Shown: piece by piece, positions 1-8,804 of the stretch
Numbering within the stretch: the stretch's first letter is position 1
Layout of the letters: the number at the start of each line of letters is the position of its first letter
NCBI RefSeq assembly: GCF_902497625.1
Contig: NZ_CABVGX010000010.1
Location: forward strand, 62,001-126,000
Source: Pseudomonas fluorescens
Lineage (GTDB): Bacteria > Pseudomonadota > Gammaproteobacteria > Pseudomonadales > Pseudomonadaceae
Length of the DNA: 64,000 nt
Reading direction: 5' to 3'
Made by a program: the position numbers and the translations under genes
Notes under the pieces: generated by a model
Seen by the model: only the letters and a program-made list of their open reading frames with translations
Databases searched by the model: none
What the model was told of the DNA's origin: nothing

Positions 1-2
1 GC

Positions 3-1085
3 CTGATTGTCTGGCTGGTGCAAAACCATCTGGTGATGTCGACCACCGCTCAGCGCAAGGACCTGTCTGACCCGCAGGTGATCCACGACTTCGCACAGAT
101 CGTCGGCGACGAAACGCACCTGGATTACCTGTATGTACTGACCGTCGCCGACATCAATGCAACCAACCCGACGCTGTGGAATTCCTGGCGCGCGAGCCTG
201 TTGCGTCAGCTGTACACCGAGACCAAGCGGGCCTTGCGCCGCGGCCTGGAAAACCCGGTGGATCGTGAAATGCAGATCCGCCAGACGCAGAGCGCAGCGC
301 TGGACATTCTGGTGCGCGGCGGGACGGACCCGGACGACGTCGAACAGTTGTGGTCGCAACTGGGCGATGACTATTTCCTGCGGCACACGGCCGGCGATGT
401 TGCCTGGCACACCGACGCCATCCTCCAGCAGCCGGCCGATGGCGGCCCGCTGGTGCTGATCAAGGAGACCACTCAGCGCGAATTCGAAGGCGGCACGCAG
501 ATCTTCATCTATGCACCGGACCAGCACGACTTCTTCGCCGTGACGGTGGCTGCCATGGATCAGCTCAACCTGAACATTCACGACGCGCGAGTCATCACCT
601 CGAGCAGCCAGTTCACCCTCGACACCTACATTGTGCTCGACACGGACGGCGATTCGATCGGCGACAATCCGACGCGAGTCAAACAGATCCGCGAAGGCCT
701 GACTGAGGCCCTGCGTAACCCGGACGATTATCCGACGATCATCCAGCGTCGGGTGCCGCGCCAGCTCAAACATTTCGCGTTTGCGCCGCAGGTAACCATC
801 CACAACGACGCCCAGCGCCCGGTGACCGTGCTGGAACTCAGCGCGCCGGATCGCCCGGGACTGCTAGCGCGGATCGGAACGATTTTCCTCGAGTTCGACC
901 TGTCGCTGCAAAATGCCAAGATCGCCACGTTGGGCGAGCGCGTGGAAGACGTGTTCTTCATTACCGATGCCAACAATCAGCAACTGTCCGACCCATTGTT
1001 GTGCAGCCGTTTGCAGGATGCAATCGTCGAACAGCTGACAGTGAGCCAGGAACCCGAGATCAATTTGTCGCGTATCAGTATTTGA
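3..1085 (+). CDS. glnD: [Protein-PII] uridylyltransferase/uridylyl-removing enzyme, C-terminal part
   Basis: This is the 3' end of glnD. The reading frame is open from the first bases, so the start lies outside the window and about 360 C-terminal residues are present of a protein normally near 900. GlnD uridylylates and de-uridylylates PII in response to glutamine and so sets nitrogen regulation. The visible part holds the end of the HD region followed by two ACT (glutamine-sensing) domains. The first begins near the stretch [14 protein letters not shown]. The second begins near [20 protein letters not shown] and shows the typical ACT Asp-Arg-Pro-Gly-Leu turn. The nucleotidyltransferase domain is not in view. 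The neighbour dapC in the same orientation matches the glnD-dapC order of other pseudomonads. Confidence 0.93.
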   Translation: MIVWLVQNHLVMSTTAQRKDLSDPQVIHDFAQIVGDETHLDYLYVLTVADINATNPTLWNSWRASLLRQLYTETKRALRRGLENPVDREMQIRQTQSAALDILVRGGTDPDDVEQLWSQLGDDYFLRHTAGDVAWHTDAILQQPADGGPLVLIKETTQREFEGGTQIFIYAPDQHDFFAVTVAAMDQLNLNIHDARVITSSSQFTLDTYIVLDTDGDSIGDNPTRVKQIREGLTEALRNPDDYPTIIQRRVPRQLKHFAFAPQVTIHNDAQRPVTVLELSAPDRPGLLARIGTIFLEFDLSLQNAKIATLGERVEDVFFITDANNQQLSDPLLCSRLQDAIVEQLTVSQEPEINLSRISI

Positions 1086-1133
1086 ACCAAACCACTTTTC
1101 CTGTGGGAACGGACTTGGCGAGGCGAGCTTATT

Positions 1134-1263
1134 GTGGCGAGGGGGCTCGCCCCCGTTCGGCTGCGAAGCAGTCGTAAACCATTGCACGCGGTAGGCCTGT
1201 AAGACCGCGCTCTCAGGTTTAGGGGCCGCTTCGCAGCCCAACGGGGGCAAGCCCCCTCGCCAC
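1134..1263. repeat. REP-type inverted repeat between glnD and dapC
   Basis: Two roughly 35-base arms (1134-1170 and 1229-1263) are near-perfect reverse complements, built around GTGGCGAGGGGGCTCGCCCC. They flank about 60 bases. This is the GTGGCGAGGG class of pseudomonad REP sequence, the same family that is massively expanded at 49.6-50.2 kb. No promoter could be separated from it. Confidence 0.75.
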
Positions 1264-1314
1264 AAAAGCCGTGGAACCGCCTGTTACTCCCACATTCAAA
1301 GAGACCCCGCACCG

Positions 1315-2514
1315 ATGAACAATGCTCTGAACCAGTTGCAGCCCTACCCGTTCGAGAAGCTCCGCGCCCTGCTCGGCAGTGTCACGCCTAACCCGGACAA
1401 GCGCCCGATCGCACTGTCCATCGGCGAGCCGAAGCACCGTTCGCCAGGCTTCGTCGCCGAAGCGTTGGCGAGCAATCTGGATCAGATGGCCGTCTACCCG
1501 ACCACCCTCGGCGTTCCGGCTTTGCGCGAAGCCATTGCCGCCTGGTGCGAACGTCGTTTCGATGTACCCACTGGCTGGCTCGATCCGGCGCGCAATGTGC
1601 TGCCGGTCAACGGCACGCGTGAAGCGCTGTTCGCCTTCACTCAAACCGTGGTCAACCGGGGCGATGACGCGCTGGTGGTCAGCCCCAATCCCTTCTATCA
1701 GATCTACGAAGGTGCGGCCTTCCTTGCCGGGGCCAAACCGCACTACCTGCCGTGCCTGGATGAAAACGGCTTCAACCCGGATTTCGACGCCGTTTCGCCA
1801 GACATCTGGAAGCGTTGCCAGATCCTGTTCCTCTGCTCGCCCGGCAACCCGACAGGCGCGCTGATTCCGGTCGAAACCCTGAAAAAACTCATCGCGCTGG
1901 CTGATGAGTTCGACTTCGTGATCGCCGCTGACGAATGCTATAGCGAGCTGTACTTCGACGAACAAACGCCGCCGCCGGGTCTGCTCAGCGCCTGCGTGGA
2001 ACTGGGTCGCAAAGACTTCAAGCGTTGCGTGGTTTTTCACAGCCTGTCCAAGCGTTCCAATCTGCCGGGCCTGCGCTCGGGGTTCGTCGCCGGCGATGCC
2101 GATATTCTCAAAGGCTTCCTGCTTTACCGCACTTACCATGGCTGTGCGATGCCGGTGCAGACGCAACTGGCCAGCGTGGCCGCGTGGAATGACGAAGCTC
2201 ACGTGCGCGCCAACCGCGACCTGTACCGTGAAAAATACGATGCTGTTCTGGAAATTCTCGGCCCGGTCATGGACGTGCAGCGACCGGACGGTGGCTTCTA
2301 TCTGTGGCCGAATGTAAATGGCGATGACGAAGCGTTCTGCCGTGATCTGTTTGTTCAACAGCACGTGACCGTGGTGCCGGGGTCTTACCTGTCCCGCGAA
2401 GTTGACGGTTTTAACCCCGGTGCCGGCCGCGTGCGCCTGGCGCTGGTTGCACCGTTGGCGGAATGTGTTGAGGCCGCCGAGCGCATTCGGGACTTCGTTC
2501 AGCGCCGCAAGTAA
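1315..2514 (+). CDS. dapC: Succinyldiaminopimelate transaminase
   Basis: A 399-residue class I/II PLP-dependent aminotransferase. DapC converts N-succinyl-2-amino-6-ketopimelate to N-succinyl-LL-diaminopimelate with glutamate, in the succinylase branch of lysine and peptidoglycan-precursor synthesis. Visible fold-type I signatures are the SPGNPTGA turn near residue 180, the catalytic lysine in SLSKRSNLPG (about residue 246), and a C-terminal Arg-containing segment (GRVRLAL) that should bind the substrate carboxylate. The full-length N-terminus (MNNALNQLQPYPFEKL) matches the family. dapD and dapE lie downstream in this window, and the glnD-dapC pairing is conserved in Pseudomonas. The assignment is firm. 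Confidence 0.93.
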   Translation: MNNALNQLQPYPFEKLRALLGSVTPNPDKRPIALSIGEPKHRSPGFVAEALASNLDQMAVYPTTLGVPALREAIAAWCERRFDVPTGWLDPARNVLPVNGTREALFAFTQTVVNRGDDALVVSPNPFYQIYEGAAFLAGAKPHYLPCLDENGFNPDFDAVSPDIWKRCQILFLCSPGNPTGALIPVETLKKLIALADEFDFVIAADECYSELYFDEQTPPPGLLSACVELGRKDFKRCVVFHSLSKRSNLPGLRSGFVAGDADILKGFLLYRTYHGCAMPVQTQLASVAAWNDEAHVRANRDLYREKYDAVLEILGPVMDVQRPDGGFYLWPNVNGDDEAFCRDLFVQQHVTVVPGSYLSREVDGFNPGAGRVRLALVAPLAECVEAAERIRDFVQRRK

Positions 2515-2535
2515 CCCTCATTGCGGTCACCAGAG

Positions 2536-4167
2536 TCACTTCACCTGTCCCAGGTTGGCTTCGCTCAGGTCCAGATCCGCAAGGACTTCCCTGAGCACGT
2601 CATCACCGATCTGGTGAAGTCGACTGAGTTTGTATAACTCCAGGCGTTGCGCTCGCAGCGCCTTGAGTCGCAGGCGCCGTTCCAGCAAATCCATCTGGAA
2701 TGCCAGCGCCTGGGCTTCAGCCGAATCGTTGAATACTTCCAGCTGATGGCGATATTCGGACATGATCCGACCCTTGAGTTCAGTGGCCAACGCGGCCTCG
2801 GCGGCATCCTGGGGTTTGGCCTCCTCGGCTTCCAGTGCATGAATCGCAGCTTCGGCAGTCTTGCGCCAGGCATCGCGCACTTCGCCGCGGCGCTGGTCGT
2901 CCGGGCTTTTTTGGATGCCACGCAACAACATCGGCAACGCGATACACGCTGCGATCAATGACAGCAGAATCACCCCGGCCGCGATGAAAATCAGTAAATC
3001 GCGTTCGGGAAACGCAGCGCCGCCCATTAGCATCGGCACCGACAACACGCCGGCCAACGTCACCGCTCCGCGCACGCCCCCCATCGTCAGCAACCAGCAC
3101 GAGCGCGCAGTCGGCACCTGCGTCATGTGCCCCTTTCCGCGCAGGCGGCGCAGCAGACCCGAGAGGCGCCAGATGCTTTGCACCCAGACGAATCGCAACA
3201 CCAGCAGCACCAGGAAAATCGCTACCACATCCAGGCAGCGGTAGAGCAATGTCGGCCACAGGGACGTTTCGTGGCTGACCACCGCTTTGATGATGTCCGG
3301 TAATTGCAGGCCCAGCAGGAGGAAGATCAGGCCGTTGAAGGCGAATTCCAGCAGCGACCAGACGCTGCGATTAAGTAACCGCGTGCTGGTTTGACGCGGC
3401 AGCAAATCGAGCCAGCTTTGCATCATGCCGGCGGCGACGGCTGAAAGAATCCCCGAGGCGCCGAGGCGTTCGGCCAGCACGTAGGCAGCAAACGGCAACA
3501 GCAACATGAACACCACATGGGTCGCCGGATCGTCCCAGCCGCGCGCAACCATCCACGAGCGCAAGCGCCCGACCAGCCAGCTCAAGGCTACACCGACTGT
3601 CAGGCCACCAACGGCCACCAACACGAACGTCACGCTGGCGTTGGCCAGGGAGAACACTCCAGTGACCGCTGCCGCCAAGGCAAATTTGAAAGTCACCAGG
3701 CCAGAGGCATCGTTCATCAAGGCCTCGCCCTGCAACATGTGCATCAGCGGCGTTGGCAGACGGTTTTGCGAAATAGCCGAGACAGCCACGGCATCCGTCG
3801 GCGACAACACCGCCGCGAGAGCAAACGCCACCGGCAACGGAATGCTCGGAATCAGCCAGTGAATGAAATAACCGGCGCCGACCACCGTGAACAGGACCAA
3901 CCCGACCGCCAGGGTCAGGATCGGCCCGCGCAGACGCCACAATTCGCGCTTGGGCATGCGCCAGCCATCGGAAAACAGCAGCGGTGGCAGGAACAGGAAA
4001 AGGAACAATTCCGGATCGAGGGCAACATGCAGCCCAAGCGTCGGCCAGGCGAGCAAGGCGCCAGCAGCGATCTGCACCAAGGGCAACGGTAACGGAATCA
4101 CACGTCCAACCAAGCGCGAGACGCTGACCAGCATCAACAGGATCAGGACGGTGTAGGCAGTTTGCAT
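2536..4167 (-). CDS. Na+/H+ antiporter, CPA1 (NhaP/YjcE-like) family
   Basis: A 543-residue inner-membrane monovalent cation/proton antiporter. The first about 410 residues hold 11-12 hydrophobic segments with CPA1 features, including the LSPTDAVAVSAI motif near residue 122 and GEALMNDASGLV near residue 147, which contains the Asn-Asp pair expected for ion exchange. The last about 130 residues are charged and helical, a likely cytoplasmic regulatory tail. It exchanges Na+ or K+ for protons in pH and salt homeostasis; the exact cation cannot be told from sequence. The gene is convergent with dapC, with about 20 bases between the stops, and is probably transcribed alone. The ATG at 4167 gives the full first helix. 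Confidence 0.88.
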   Translation of the reverse strand: MQTAYTVLILLMLVSVSRLVGRVIPLPLPLVQIAAGALLAWPTLGLHVALDPELFLFLFLPPLLFSDGWRMPKRELWRLRGPILTLAVGLVLFTVVGAGYFIHWLIPSIPLPVAFALAAVLSPTDAVAVSAISQNRLPTPLMHMLQGEALMNDASGLVTFKFALAAAVTGVFSLANASVTFVLVAVGGLTVGVALSWLVGRLRSWMVARGWDDPATHVVFMLLLPFAAYVLAERLGASGILSAVAAGMMQSWLDLLPRQTSTRLLNRSVWSLLEFAFNGLIFLLLGLQLPDIIKAVVSHETSLWPTLLYRCLDVVAIFLVLLVLRFVWVQSIWRLSGLLRRLRGKGHMTQVPTARSCWLLTMGGVRGAVTLAGVLSVPMLMGGAAFPERDLLIFIAAGVILLSLIAACIALPMLLRGIQKSPDDQRRGEVRDAWRKTAEAAIHALEAEEAKPQDAAEAALATELKGRIMSEYRHQLEVFNDSAEAQALAFQMDLLERRLRLKALRAQRLELYKLSRLHQIGDDVLREVLADLDLSEANLGQVK

Positions 4168-4430
4168 AAAGCGGGGTTCCGACTGTCGGCAACATGAAGT
4201 GCCATATTAGCCGCTTACACTGGTCACCTGCCGTTACACCAATGTCGCACGCCGCCAAGACCCCGGTGGGAGCGAGCCTGCTCGCGAAGATGATGTACCA
4301 CCCAACGCCCATGATGATCGAATCCCCGCTTCCGAGAGCAAACTGGCTGCCACAGGTTTTATCCGCTAACCGACGGGTCATGGCATAATCCTTCACCTTT
4401 TTTTTCAGCACCTGTAAAGGGGGCAATTCC
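4168..4430. other. Divergent intergenic region with one isolated REP half
   Basis: These 263 bases separate the divergent antiporter and ArsC-like genes, so both promoters must lie here. Around 4266-4290 there is a single REP arm (GGTGGGAGCGAGCCTGCTCG) without an obvious partner. A TATAAT-like AT-rich stretch occurs near 4383-4390. No specific operator was recognised. Confidence 0.4.
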
Positions 4431-4793
4431 TTGACCGTTTCAAGCAAAACGTTGCACCTTTTCGGCATCAAAGCCTGCGACACCATGAAAAAGGCGCGCA
4501 CCTGGCTCGATGAACACGCTGTCAGCTATGAATTTCATGATTACAAAACGGCCGGAATCGACCGTCAACACTTGACCCAATGGTGCGACGAGCACGGCTG
4601 GCAAGTGGTGTTGAACCGTGCAGGCACGACCTTTCGCAAGCTCGAAGACGAACGCAAAGCCGATCTCGACCAGTCGAAAGCCATCGAGTTGATGCTCGCC
4701 CAACCCTCGATGATCAAGCGCCCGGTGCTTGATCTCGGTGACCGAACCCTGATTGGCTTCAAGCCAGATATCTACGCGGCTGCCATCAAGTAA
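4431..4793 (+). CDS. ArsC/Spx-family protein (YffB-like)
   Basis: A 120-residue thioredoxin-fold protein of the ArsC/Spx/YffB family. The N-terminus HLFGIKACDTMKKARTWL carries one cysteine (Cys16) in a Cys-x-x-Met arrangement rather than Cys-x-x-Cys. Downstream are the family's GTTFRKL and IKRPVLD motifs. YffB-type proteins resemble arsenate reductase but their substrate is not established, and no ars genes are nearby. The best start is TTG at 4431, with AAGGGGGC about nine bases upstream, because no in-frame ATG precedes the conserved N-terminus. It lies 31 bases before dapD on the same strand. The yffB-dapD pairing is known in pseudomonads (and yffB-dapE in enterobacteria), so cotranscription is likely. 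Confidence 0.85.
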   Translation: MTVSSKTLHLFGIKACDTMKKARTWLDEHAVSYEFHDYKTAGIDRQHLTQWCDEHGWQVVLNRAGTTFRKLEDERKADLDQSKAIELMLAQPSMIKRPVLDLGDRTLIGFKPDIYAAAIK

Positions 4794-4824
4794 GCAGCCC
4801 GATCAATTTGTTAGAGGTATTTAC

Positions 4825-5859
4825 ATGTCCACTACCCTGTTCAGCCTGGCCTTTGGTGTCGGCACGCAAAACCGTCAAGGCGCATGGCTGGAAGTGTTTT
4901 ACGCGCAGCCGCTGCTGAATCCGCCAGCCGACGTGGTTGCGGCCGTAGCGCCAGTGCTGGGTTATAGCGAAGGCAACCAGGCCATCACCTTCACCACCAC
5001 CCAGGCTTCGCAAATGGCCGACGCGCTCAAAGGCATTGACGCCGTTCAAGCCGCGCTGCTGACCCGTCTGGCCGAAAGCCACAAGCCACTGGTCGCGACC
5101 TTGCTGGCTGACGACGCACAATTGTCGTCGACGCCAGAGGCTTACCTCAAACTGCACCTGCTGTCCCATCGCCTGGTCAAGCCGCACGGCCTGAACCTCG
5201 CCGGGATTTTCCCGTTGCTGCCGAACGTGGCCTGGACCAGCCAGGGTGCGATCGACCTGGCCGAAGTGGCCGAGCGTCAACTGGAAGCGCGTCTGCGTGG
5301 CGATCTGCTGGAAGTGTTCTCGGTCGACAAATTCCCGAAAATGACCGACTACGTGGTCCCGGCCGGCGTGCGTATCGCCGATGCTGCCCGTCTGCGCCTG
5401 GGCGCTTACGTGGGTGAAGGCACCACTGTGATGCACGAAGGGTTCGTCAACTTCAACGCCGGCACCGAAGGCCCTGGCATGATCGAAGGCCGCGTGTCTG
5501 CGGGCGTGTTCGTCGGCAAGGGTTCGGACCTGGGCGGCGGCTGCTCGACCATGGGCACCCTGTCGGGCGGCGGCAACATTGTGATCAAGGTCGGCGAAGG
5601 CTGCCTGATCGGCGCCAACGCCGGTATCGGCATTCCATTGGGCGACCGCAACACCGTCGAGTCGGGCCTGTACGTCACCGCGGGCACCAAAGTCGCGCTG
5701 CTGGACGAAAACAATGCGCTGGTCAAAGTGGTCAAGGCGCGTGAGCTGGCCGGCCAGCCGGACCTGCTGTTCCGGCGCAATTCGGAGACCGGTGCGGTGG
5801 AATGCAAAACCCACAAATCGGCTATCGAATTGAACGAAGCGCTGCACGCTCACAACTAA
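4825..5859 (+). CDS. dapD: 2,3,4,5-tetrahydropyridine-2,6-dicarboxylate N-succinyltransferase
   Basis: A 344-residue DapD. It transfers succinyl from succinyl-CoA to tetrahydrodipicolinate, upstream of DapC and DapE in this window. The C-terminal half is a left-handed beta-helix of hexapeptide repeats (about residues 195-305), seen as glycine-rich GxxxG steps including VRIADAARLRLGAYVGEG and the conserved MIEGRVSAGVFVGKGSD block. The N-terminal MSTTLFSLAFGVGTQNR matches the long gammaproteobacterial DapD class. The start is ATG 4825 with TTAGAGGTA upstream. The open frame continues 24 codons further upstream into the previous gene, but that extension is not conserved-looking. Confidence 0.94.
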   Translation: MSTTLFSLAFGVGTQNRQGAWLEVFYAQPLLNPPADVVAAVAPVLGYSEGNQAITFTTTQASQMADALKGIDAVQAALLTRLAESHKPLVATLLADDAQLSSTPEAYLKLHLLSHRLVKPHGLNLAGIFPLLPNVAWTSQGAIDLAEVAERQLEARLRGDLLEVFSVDKFPKMTDYVVPAGVRIADAARLRLGAYVGEGTTVMHEGFVNFNAGTEGPGMIEGRVSAGVFVGKGSDLGGGCSTMGTLSGGGNIVIKVGEGCLIGANAGIGIPLGDRNTVESGLYVTAGTKVALLDENNALVKVVKARELAGQPDLLFRRNSETGAVECKTHKSAIELNEALHAHN

Positions 5860-5885
5860 GCGCAGCGTCGAACGATGCCCTGACC

Positions 5886-5963
5886 TGTAGGAGCGAAGCT
5901 TGCTCGCGGAGCTTTGGATGGCTTCAAAGACGCCATCGCGAGCAAACTTTTTGCTCCTACAAG
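5886..5963. repeat. REP pair downstream of dapD
   Basis: Inverted arms TGTAGGAGCGAAGCTTGCTC and GCGAGCAAACTTTTTGCTCC flank about 25 bases. This is the TAGGAGCGA variant of the window's REP family. It fills most of the gap between dapD and the cysteine desulfurase gene. Confidence 0.75.
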
Positions 5964-6002
5964 GTTTGGCCTACCTGCCCATGTTCACCAGGGCCGCATT
6001 CC

Positions 6003-7208
6003 ATGATGATTCCCTCCCCTTGGCGCGCCGACTTTCCGGCCATTGCCGCGCTGCAGCGGCAGGACCAGACCTATCTGGACAACGCCGCCACCACGCAAAA
6101 ACCGCAAGCCCTGATAGATGCGCTCACGCACTACTACGCTAATGGCGCGGCTAACGTGCACCGTGCGCAGCACTTGCCCGGCGCCCATGCGACTCAAGCG
6201 TTCGAGAACAGCCGGAGCAAAGTCGCACAATGGTTGAATGCAGGCGACAGCGGGCAGATCATCTTTACCCACGGCGCGACCTCTGCACTGAATCTCCTCG
6301 CTTATGGACTGGAGCATGTATTCAATCCGGGCGATGAAATCGCCATCAGCGCCCTGGAGCATCACGCCAACCTGCTGCCATGGCAGCAACTGGCCCACCG
6401 TCGCGGCGCGAAACTGGTGATTCTGCCGCTGGATCACAACGGCTTGATCGACCTTGATGCTGCCGCAGCGTTGATCGGGCCGCGCACTCGTTTACTGGCG
6501 GTCAGTCAGCTGTCCAACGTGCTCGGTGCGTGGCAGCCTCTGCCTGCGCTGCTGACGATGGCCAAAGCCCATGACGCACTGAGCGTGATCGATGGCGCGC
6601 AAGGTGTGGTCCACGGCCGGCACGACGTGCAGGCGTTGGGGTGCGACTTCTACGTGTTTTCCAGCCACAAGTTGTATGGGCCGGATGGGCTGGGCGTGGT
6701 GTTCGCTCGCAATGATGCGCTGCCTCGAGTGCGTCATTGGCAGTTCGGCGGCGAAATGGTGCTGGACGCGGATTATCAAAGCGCGCGCTTTCGCCCGGCC
6801 CCGTTGGGATTCGAAGCCGGCACGCCGCCAATCGCCAGTGTGATCGGGCTCGGCGCGACGCTGGATTATCTGGCCGGACTGGATCAGGACGCCGTGTCTG
6901 CCCATGAAGCAGCGCTGCATGATTATTTGATCAAAGGTCTTGAGGCACGCAACGGCATACGCTTGCTCGGCAAGCCGCAACTGGCGTTAGCCAGTTTTGT
7001 CGTCGAGGGTGTGCATAACTCCGATCTCGCGCATTTGCTGACCGAACAAGGCATCGCTGTGCGCGCCGGTCATCACTGCGCCATGCCGTTGCTGAAAAGC
7101 TTCGAACTGGCGGGGGCGATTCGGGTGTCGCTGGCGTTGTATAACGACTCGCAAGACCTCGAACGATTTTTTGAAGCGCTGGATCAGGCCCTGGAGCTGT
7201 TGCGATGA
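6003..7208 (+). CDS. csdA: Cysteine desulfurase, SufS/CsdA type
   Basis: A 401-residue PLP enzyme that mobilises sulfur from cysteine as a persulfide. The N-terminus shows the class II pattern TYLDNAATTQKPQALIDAL and NVHRAQHL. The PLP lysine is in SSHKLYGPDG (Lys223). The persulfide cysteine sits in RAGHHCAMPL (Cys359), in the short loop typical of SufS/CsdA rather than IscS. Start choice: the open frame reaches back into dapD, but ATG 6003 gives the family N-terminus. It overlaps the next gene, a SufE-like protein, by four bases (ATGA), so the two form a CsdA-CsdE sulfur-transfer pair. tcdA (csdL) lies just beyond, as in E. coli csdA-csdE-csdL. Confidence 0.9.
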   Translation: MMIPSPWRADFPAIAALQRQDQTYLDNAATTQKPQALIDALTHYYANGAANVHRAQHLPGAHATQAFENSRSKVAQWLNAGDSGQIIFTHGATSALNLLAYGLEHVFNPGDEIAISALEHHANLLPWQQLAHRRGAKLVILPLDHNGLIDLDAAAALIGPRTRLLAVSQLSNVLGAWQPLPALLTMAKAHDALSVIDGAQGVVHGRHDVQALGCDFYVFSSHKLYGPDGLGVVFARNDALPRVRHWQFGGEMVLDADYQSARFRPAPLGFEAGTPPIASVIGLGATLDYLAGLDQDAVSAHEAALHDYLIKGLEARNGIRLLGKPQLALASFVVEGVHNSDLAHLLTEQGIAVRAGHHCAMPLLKSFELAGAIRVSLALYNDSQDLERFFEALDQALELLR

Positions 7209-7609
7209 GTTTGCCTGCCGAGGCGGTCGCTGCGCTGGATGTATTTCAGAATGCAGCGGGTTGGGAACAACGCGCGCGCCTGCTGATGCAATGGGGTGAT
7301 CGGCTGCCGGCGTTAAGCGACGCCGACAAGATTGAAGCCAATCGCGTGCATGGCTGTGAAAGTCAGGTGTGGTTGGTCGGAGCGTTAGTGAACGGTCATT
7401 GGCAATTCGCCGCGAACAGCGATGCACGATTGATACGCGGATTGGTGGCGTTGCTGCTGGCGCGGGTCAACGGGTTGTCGGCCAGTGAGTTGCGGGCGGT
7501 GGATTTGCCGGAGTGGTTTGCGCAACTCGGCTTGTCGCGACAACTGTCACCTTCGCGCAGTAATGGCCTCAACGCGGTGCTTCAGCGGATGAATGAGTTG
7601 GCGGGTTGA
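7205..7609 (+). CDS. csdE: SufE-family cysteine desulfuration protein
   Basis: A 134-residue SufE/CsdE protein that accepts the persulfide sulfur from the adjacent desulfurase and stimulates its turnover. The acceptor cysteine is Cys51 in the family motif HGCESQVWL. The following strand VNGHWQFAANSDARLIRGL and the DLPEWFAQLGL helix match the fold. The start codon overlaps the stop of the desulfurase gene by four bases, which suggests translational coupling. SufE and CsdE are hard to separate by sequence; CsdE is preferred because the partner looks like CsdA and tcdA is next door. Confidence 0.88.
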   Translation: MSLPAEAVAALDVFQNAAGWEQRARLLMQWGDRLPALSDADKIEANRVHGCESQVWLVGALVNGHWQFAANSDARLIRGLVALLLARVNGLSASELRAVDLPEWFAQLGLSRQLSPSRSNGLNAVLQRMNELAG

Positions 7610-7610
7610 T

Positions 7611-7698
7611 CGCCATCGCGAGCAGGCTCGCTCCCACAGTTGATCGGGTCCGCGGAGAGAACCCGGCCCAACGTGGGAGTGAGCCTGCTCGCGATGGC
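7611..7698. repeat. REP pair between csdE and tcdA
   Basis: Arms CGCGAGCAGGCTCGCTCCCA and GTGGGAGTGAGCCTGCTCGC are inverted and separated by about 40 bases, located between two convergent genes. Confidence 0.8.
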
Positions 7699-7715
7699 AT
7701 CTTCTGCCGCAACCA

Positions 7716-8528
7716 TCAAACCGCCGGCTTCACCCGATCTGCCAGCCGCCGCACGCCTGCCACAATCTTGTCCACAGCCTTGGTGGCGGCGACCATGCCG
7801 AAGGTTGCCGTCACCATCATCACCGCGCCAAAGCCGCCGGCGCAGTCAAGCTTCACGCCATCGCCGACAAAGCTCTTCTGCAAACAAATGCTGCCATCCG
7901 GTTTCGGGTAGCGCAGTTGTTCGGTAGAAAATACGCAAGGCACGCTGTAGTGGCGAGTCACGGTGCGGGAGAAATTGTAATCGCGGCGCAACGTGGAGCG
8001 TACTTTCGACGCCAGCGGGTCGTTGAACGTGCGGTTCAAATCGCAGACCTGGATCAGCGTCGGATCAATCTGGCCGCCCGCGCCGCCGGTGGTGATGATC
8101 TGAATCTTGCGACGTTTGCACCAGGCGATCAGCGCCGCTTTGGCGTTGACGCTGTCGATGCAGTCGATCACGCAATCAATGTTCGGCGTGATGTACTCGG
8201 CCATGGTCTCGCGCGTGACGAAATCCGCCACGGCGTGCACCACGCAGTCCGGATTGATGCCGCGCAGGCGCTCGGCCATCACTTCGACCTTGGGCTTGCC
8301 GACGGTGCTGTCCAGCGCGTGCAACTGACGGTTGGCGTTACTGACGCAGACATCGTCCAGATCGAACAACGAAATTTCGCCCACGCCACACCGTGCGATG
8401 GCTTCCGCCGCCCAGGAACCAACCCCGCCAACGCCGACGATCGCCACGTGCGCGGCGCGCAAGCGTTCAAGGCCTTCGATGCCGTACAAACGGGCGATAC
8501 CTGCAAACCGCGGATCTTCTGTGCTCAT
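7716..8528 (-). CDS. tcdA: tRNA threonylcarbamoyladenosine dehydratase (TcdA/CsdL)
   Basis: A 270-residue E1-like ATP-dependent enzyme that cyclises t6A37 of ANN-decoding tRNAs to ct6A. The Rossmann P-loop-like motif VAIVGVGGVGSWAAEAIARC sits at residues 28-47. The adenylation features DLDDVCVSNANRQ and DCIDSVNAKAALIAWC follow. The C-terminal segment (GFGAVMMVTATFGMVAA) is the membrane-associated helix of the family. Two ATGs are two codons apart; ATG 8528 has the better spaced AGG and gives MSTEDPRF. The csd proteins act as its sulfur-relay partners in E. coli, which fits the neighbouring genes. Confidence 0.92.
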   Translation of the reverse strand: MSTEDPRFAGIARLYGIEGLERLRAAHVAIVGVGGVGSWAAEAIARCGVGEISLFDLDDVCVSNANRQLHALDSTVGKPKVEVMAERLRGINPDCVVHAVADFVTRETMAEYITPNIDCVIDCIDSVNAKAALIAWCKRRKIQIITTGGAGGQIDPTLIQVCDLNRTFNDPLASKVRSTLRRDYNFSRTVTRHYSVPCVFSTEQLRYPKPDGSICLQKSFVGDGVKLDCAGGFGAVMMVTATFGMVAATKAVDKIVAGVRRLADRVKPAV

Positions 8529-8804
8529 GACCATTACCTGAAAAACCGGCGCGCATTATAGGGCCGTCGGCGGCCAAGAGCATCTTTGCTCTATGAACGG
8601 CTTTATTCAGGCAAGACAGAACCAAGAATTGTCCTACAAGGTCCAATCCAAGAACTTACGGCAAGTTCGACTGCCCAACGTCGGGCTTTTCCCTGTCCGC
8701 TGTACGGTCAGTGAACGCCCAGTGTAGGATGCGCGCCCCATGCCCCTAGGCAGTCAGCCGCCGACCGTTCCTTCGTTCAGCAGCCCCTGGAACCCGAAAA
8801 AGCT
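8529..8804. other. Divergent tcdA / glucan synthase intergenic region
   Basis: About 275 bases lie between two divergent genes and must hold both promoters. Apart from a weak GCCC-loop-GGGC stem followed by four T at 8673-8690, no REP, operator or RNA element was recognised. Confidence 0.4.

Noticed and set aside
1219..2364. 381-codon open frame antisense to dapC
   Set aside because: Shadow frame; dapC has all PLP-fold landmarks on the plus strand.
2647..4156. Several plus-strand frames opposite the Na+/H+ antiporter
   Set aside because: Short shadow frames with no membrane or domain features of their own.
4786..5853. 355-codon open frame antisense to dapD
   Set aside because: Shadow of the hexapeptide-repeat gene; no start signal or motif.
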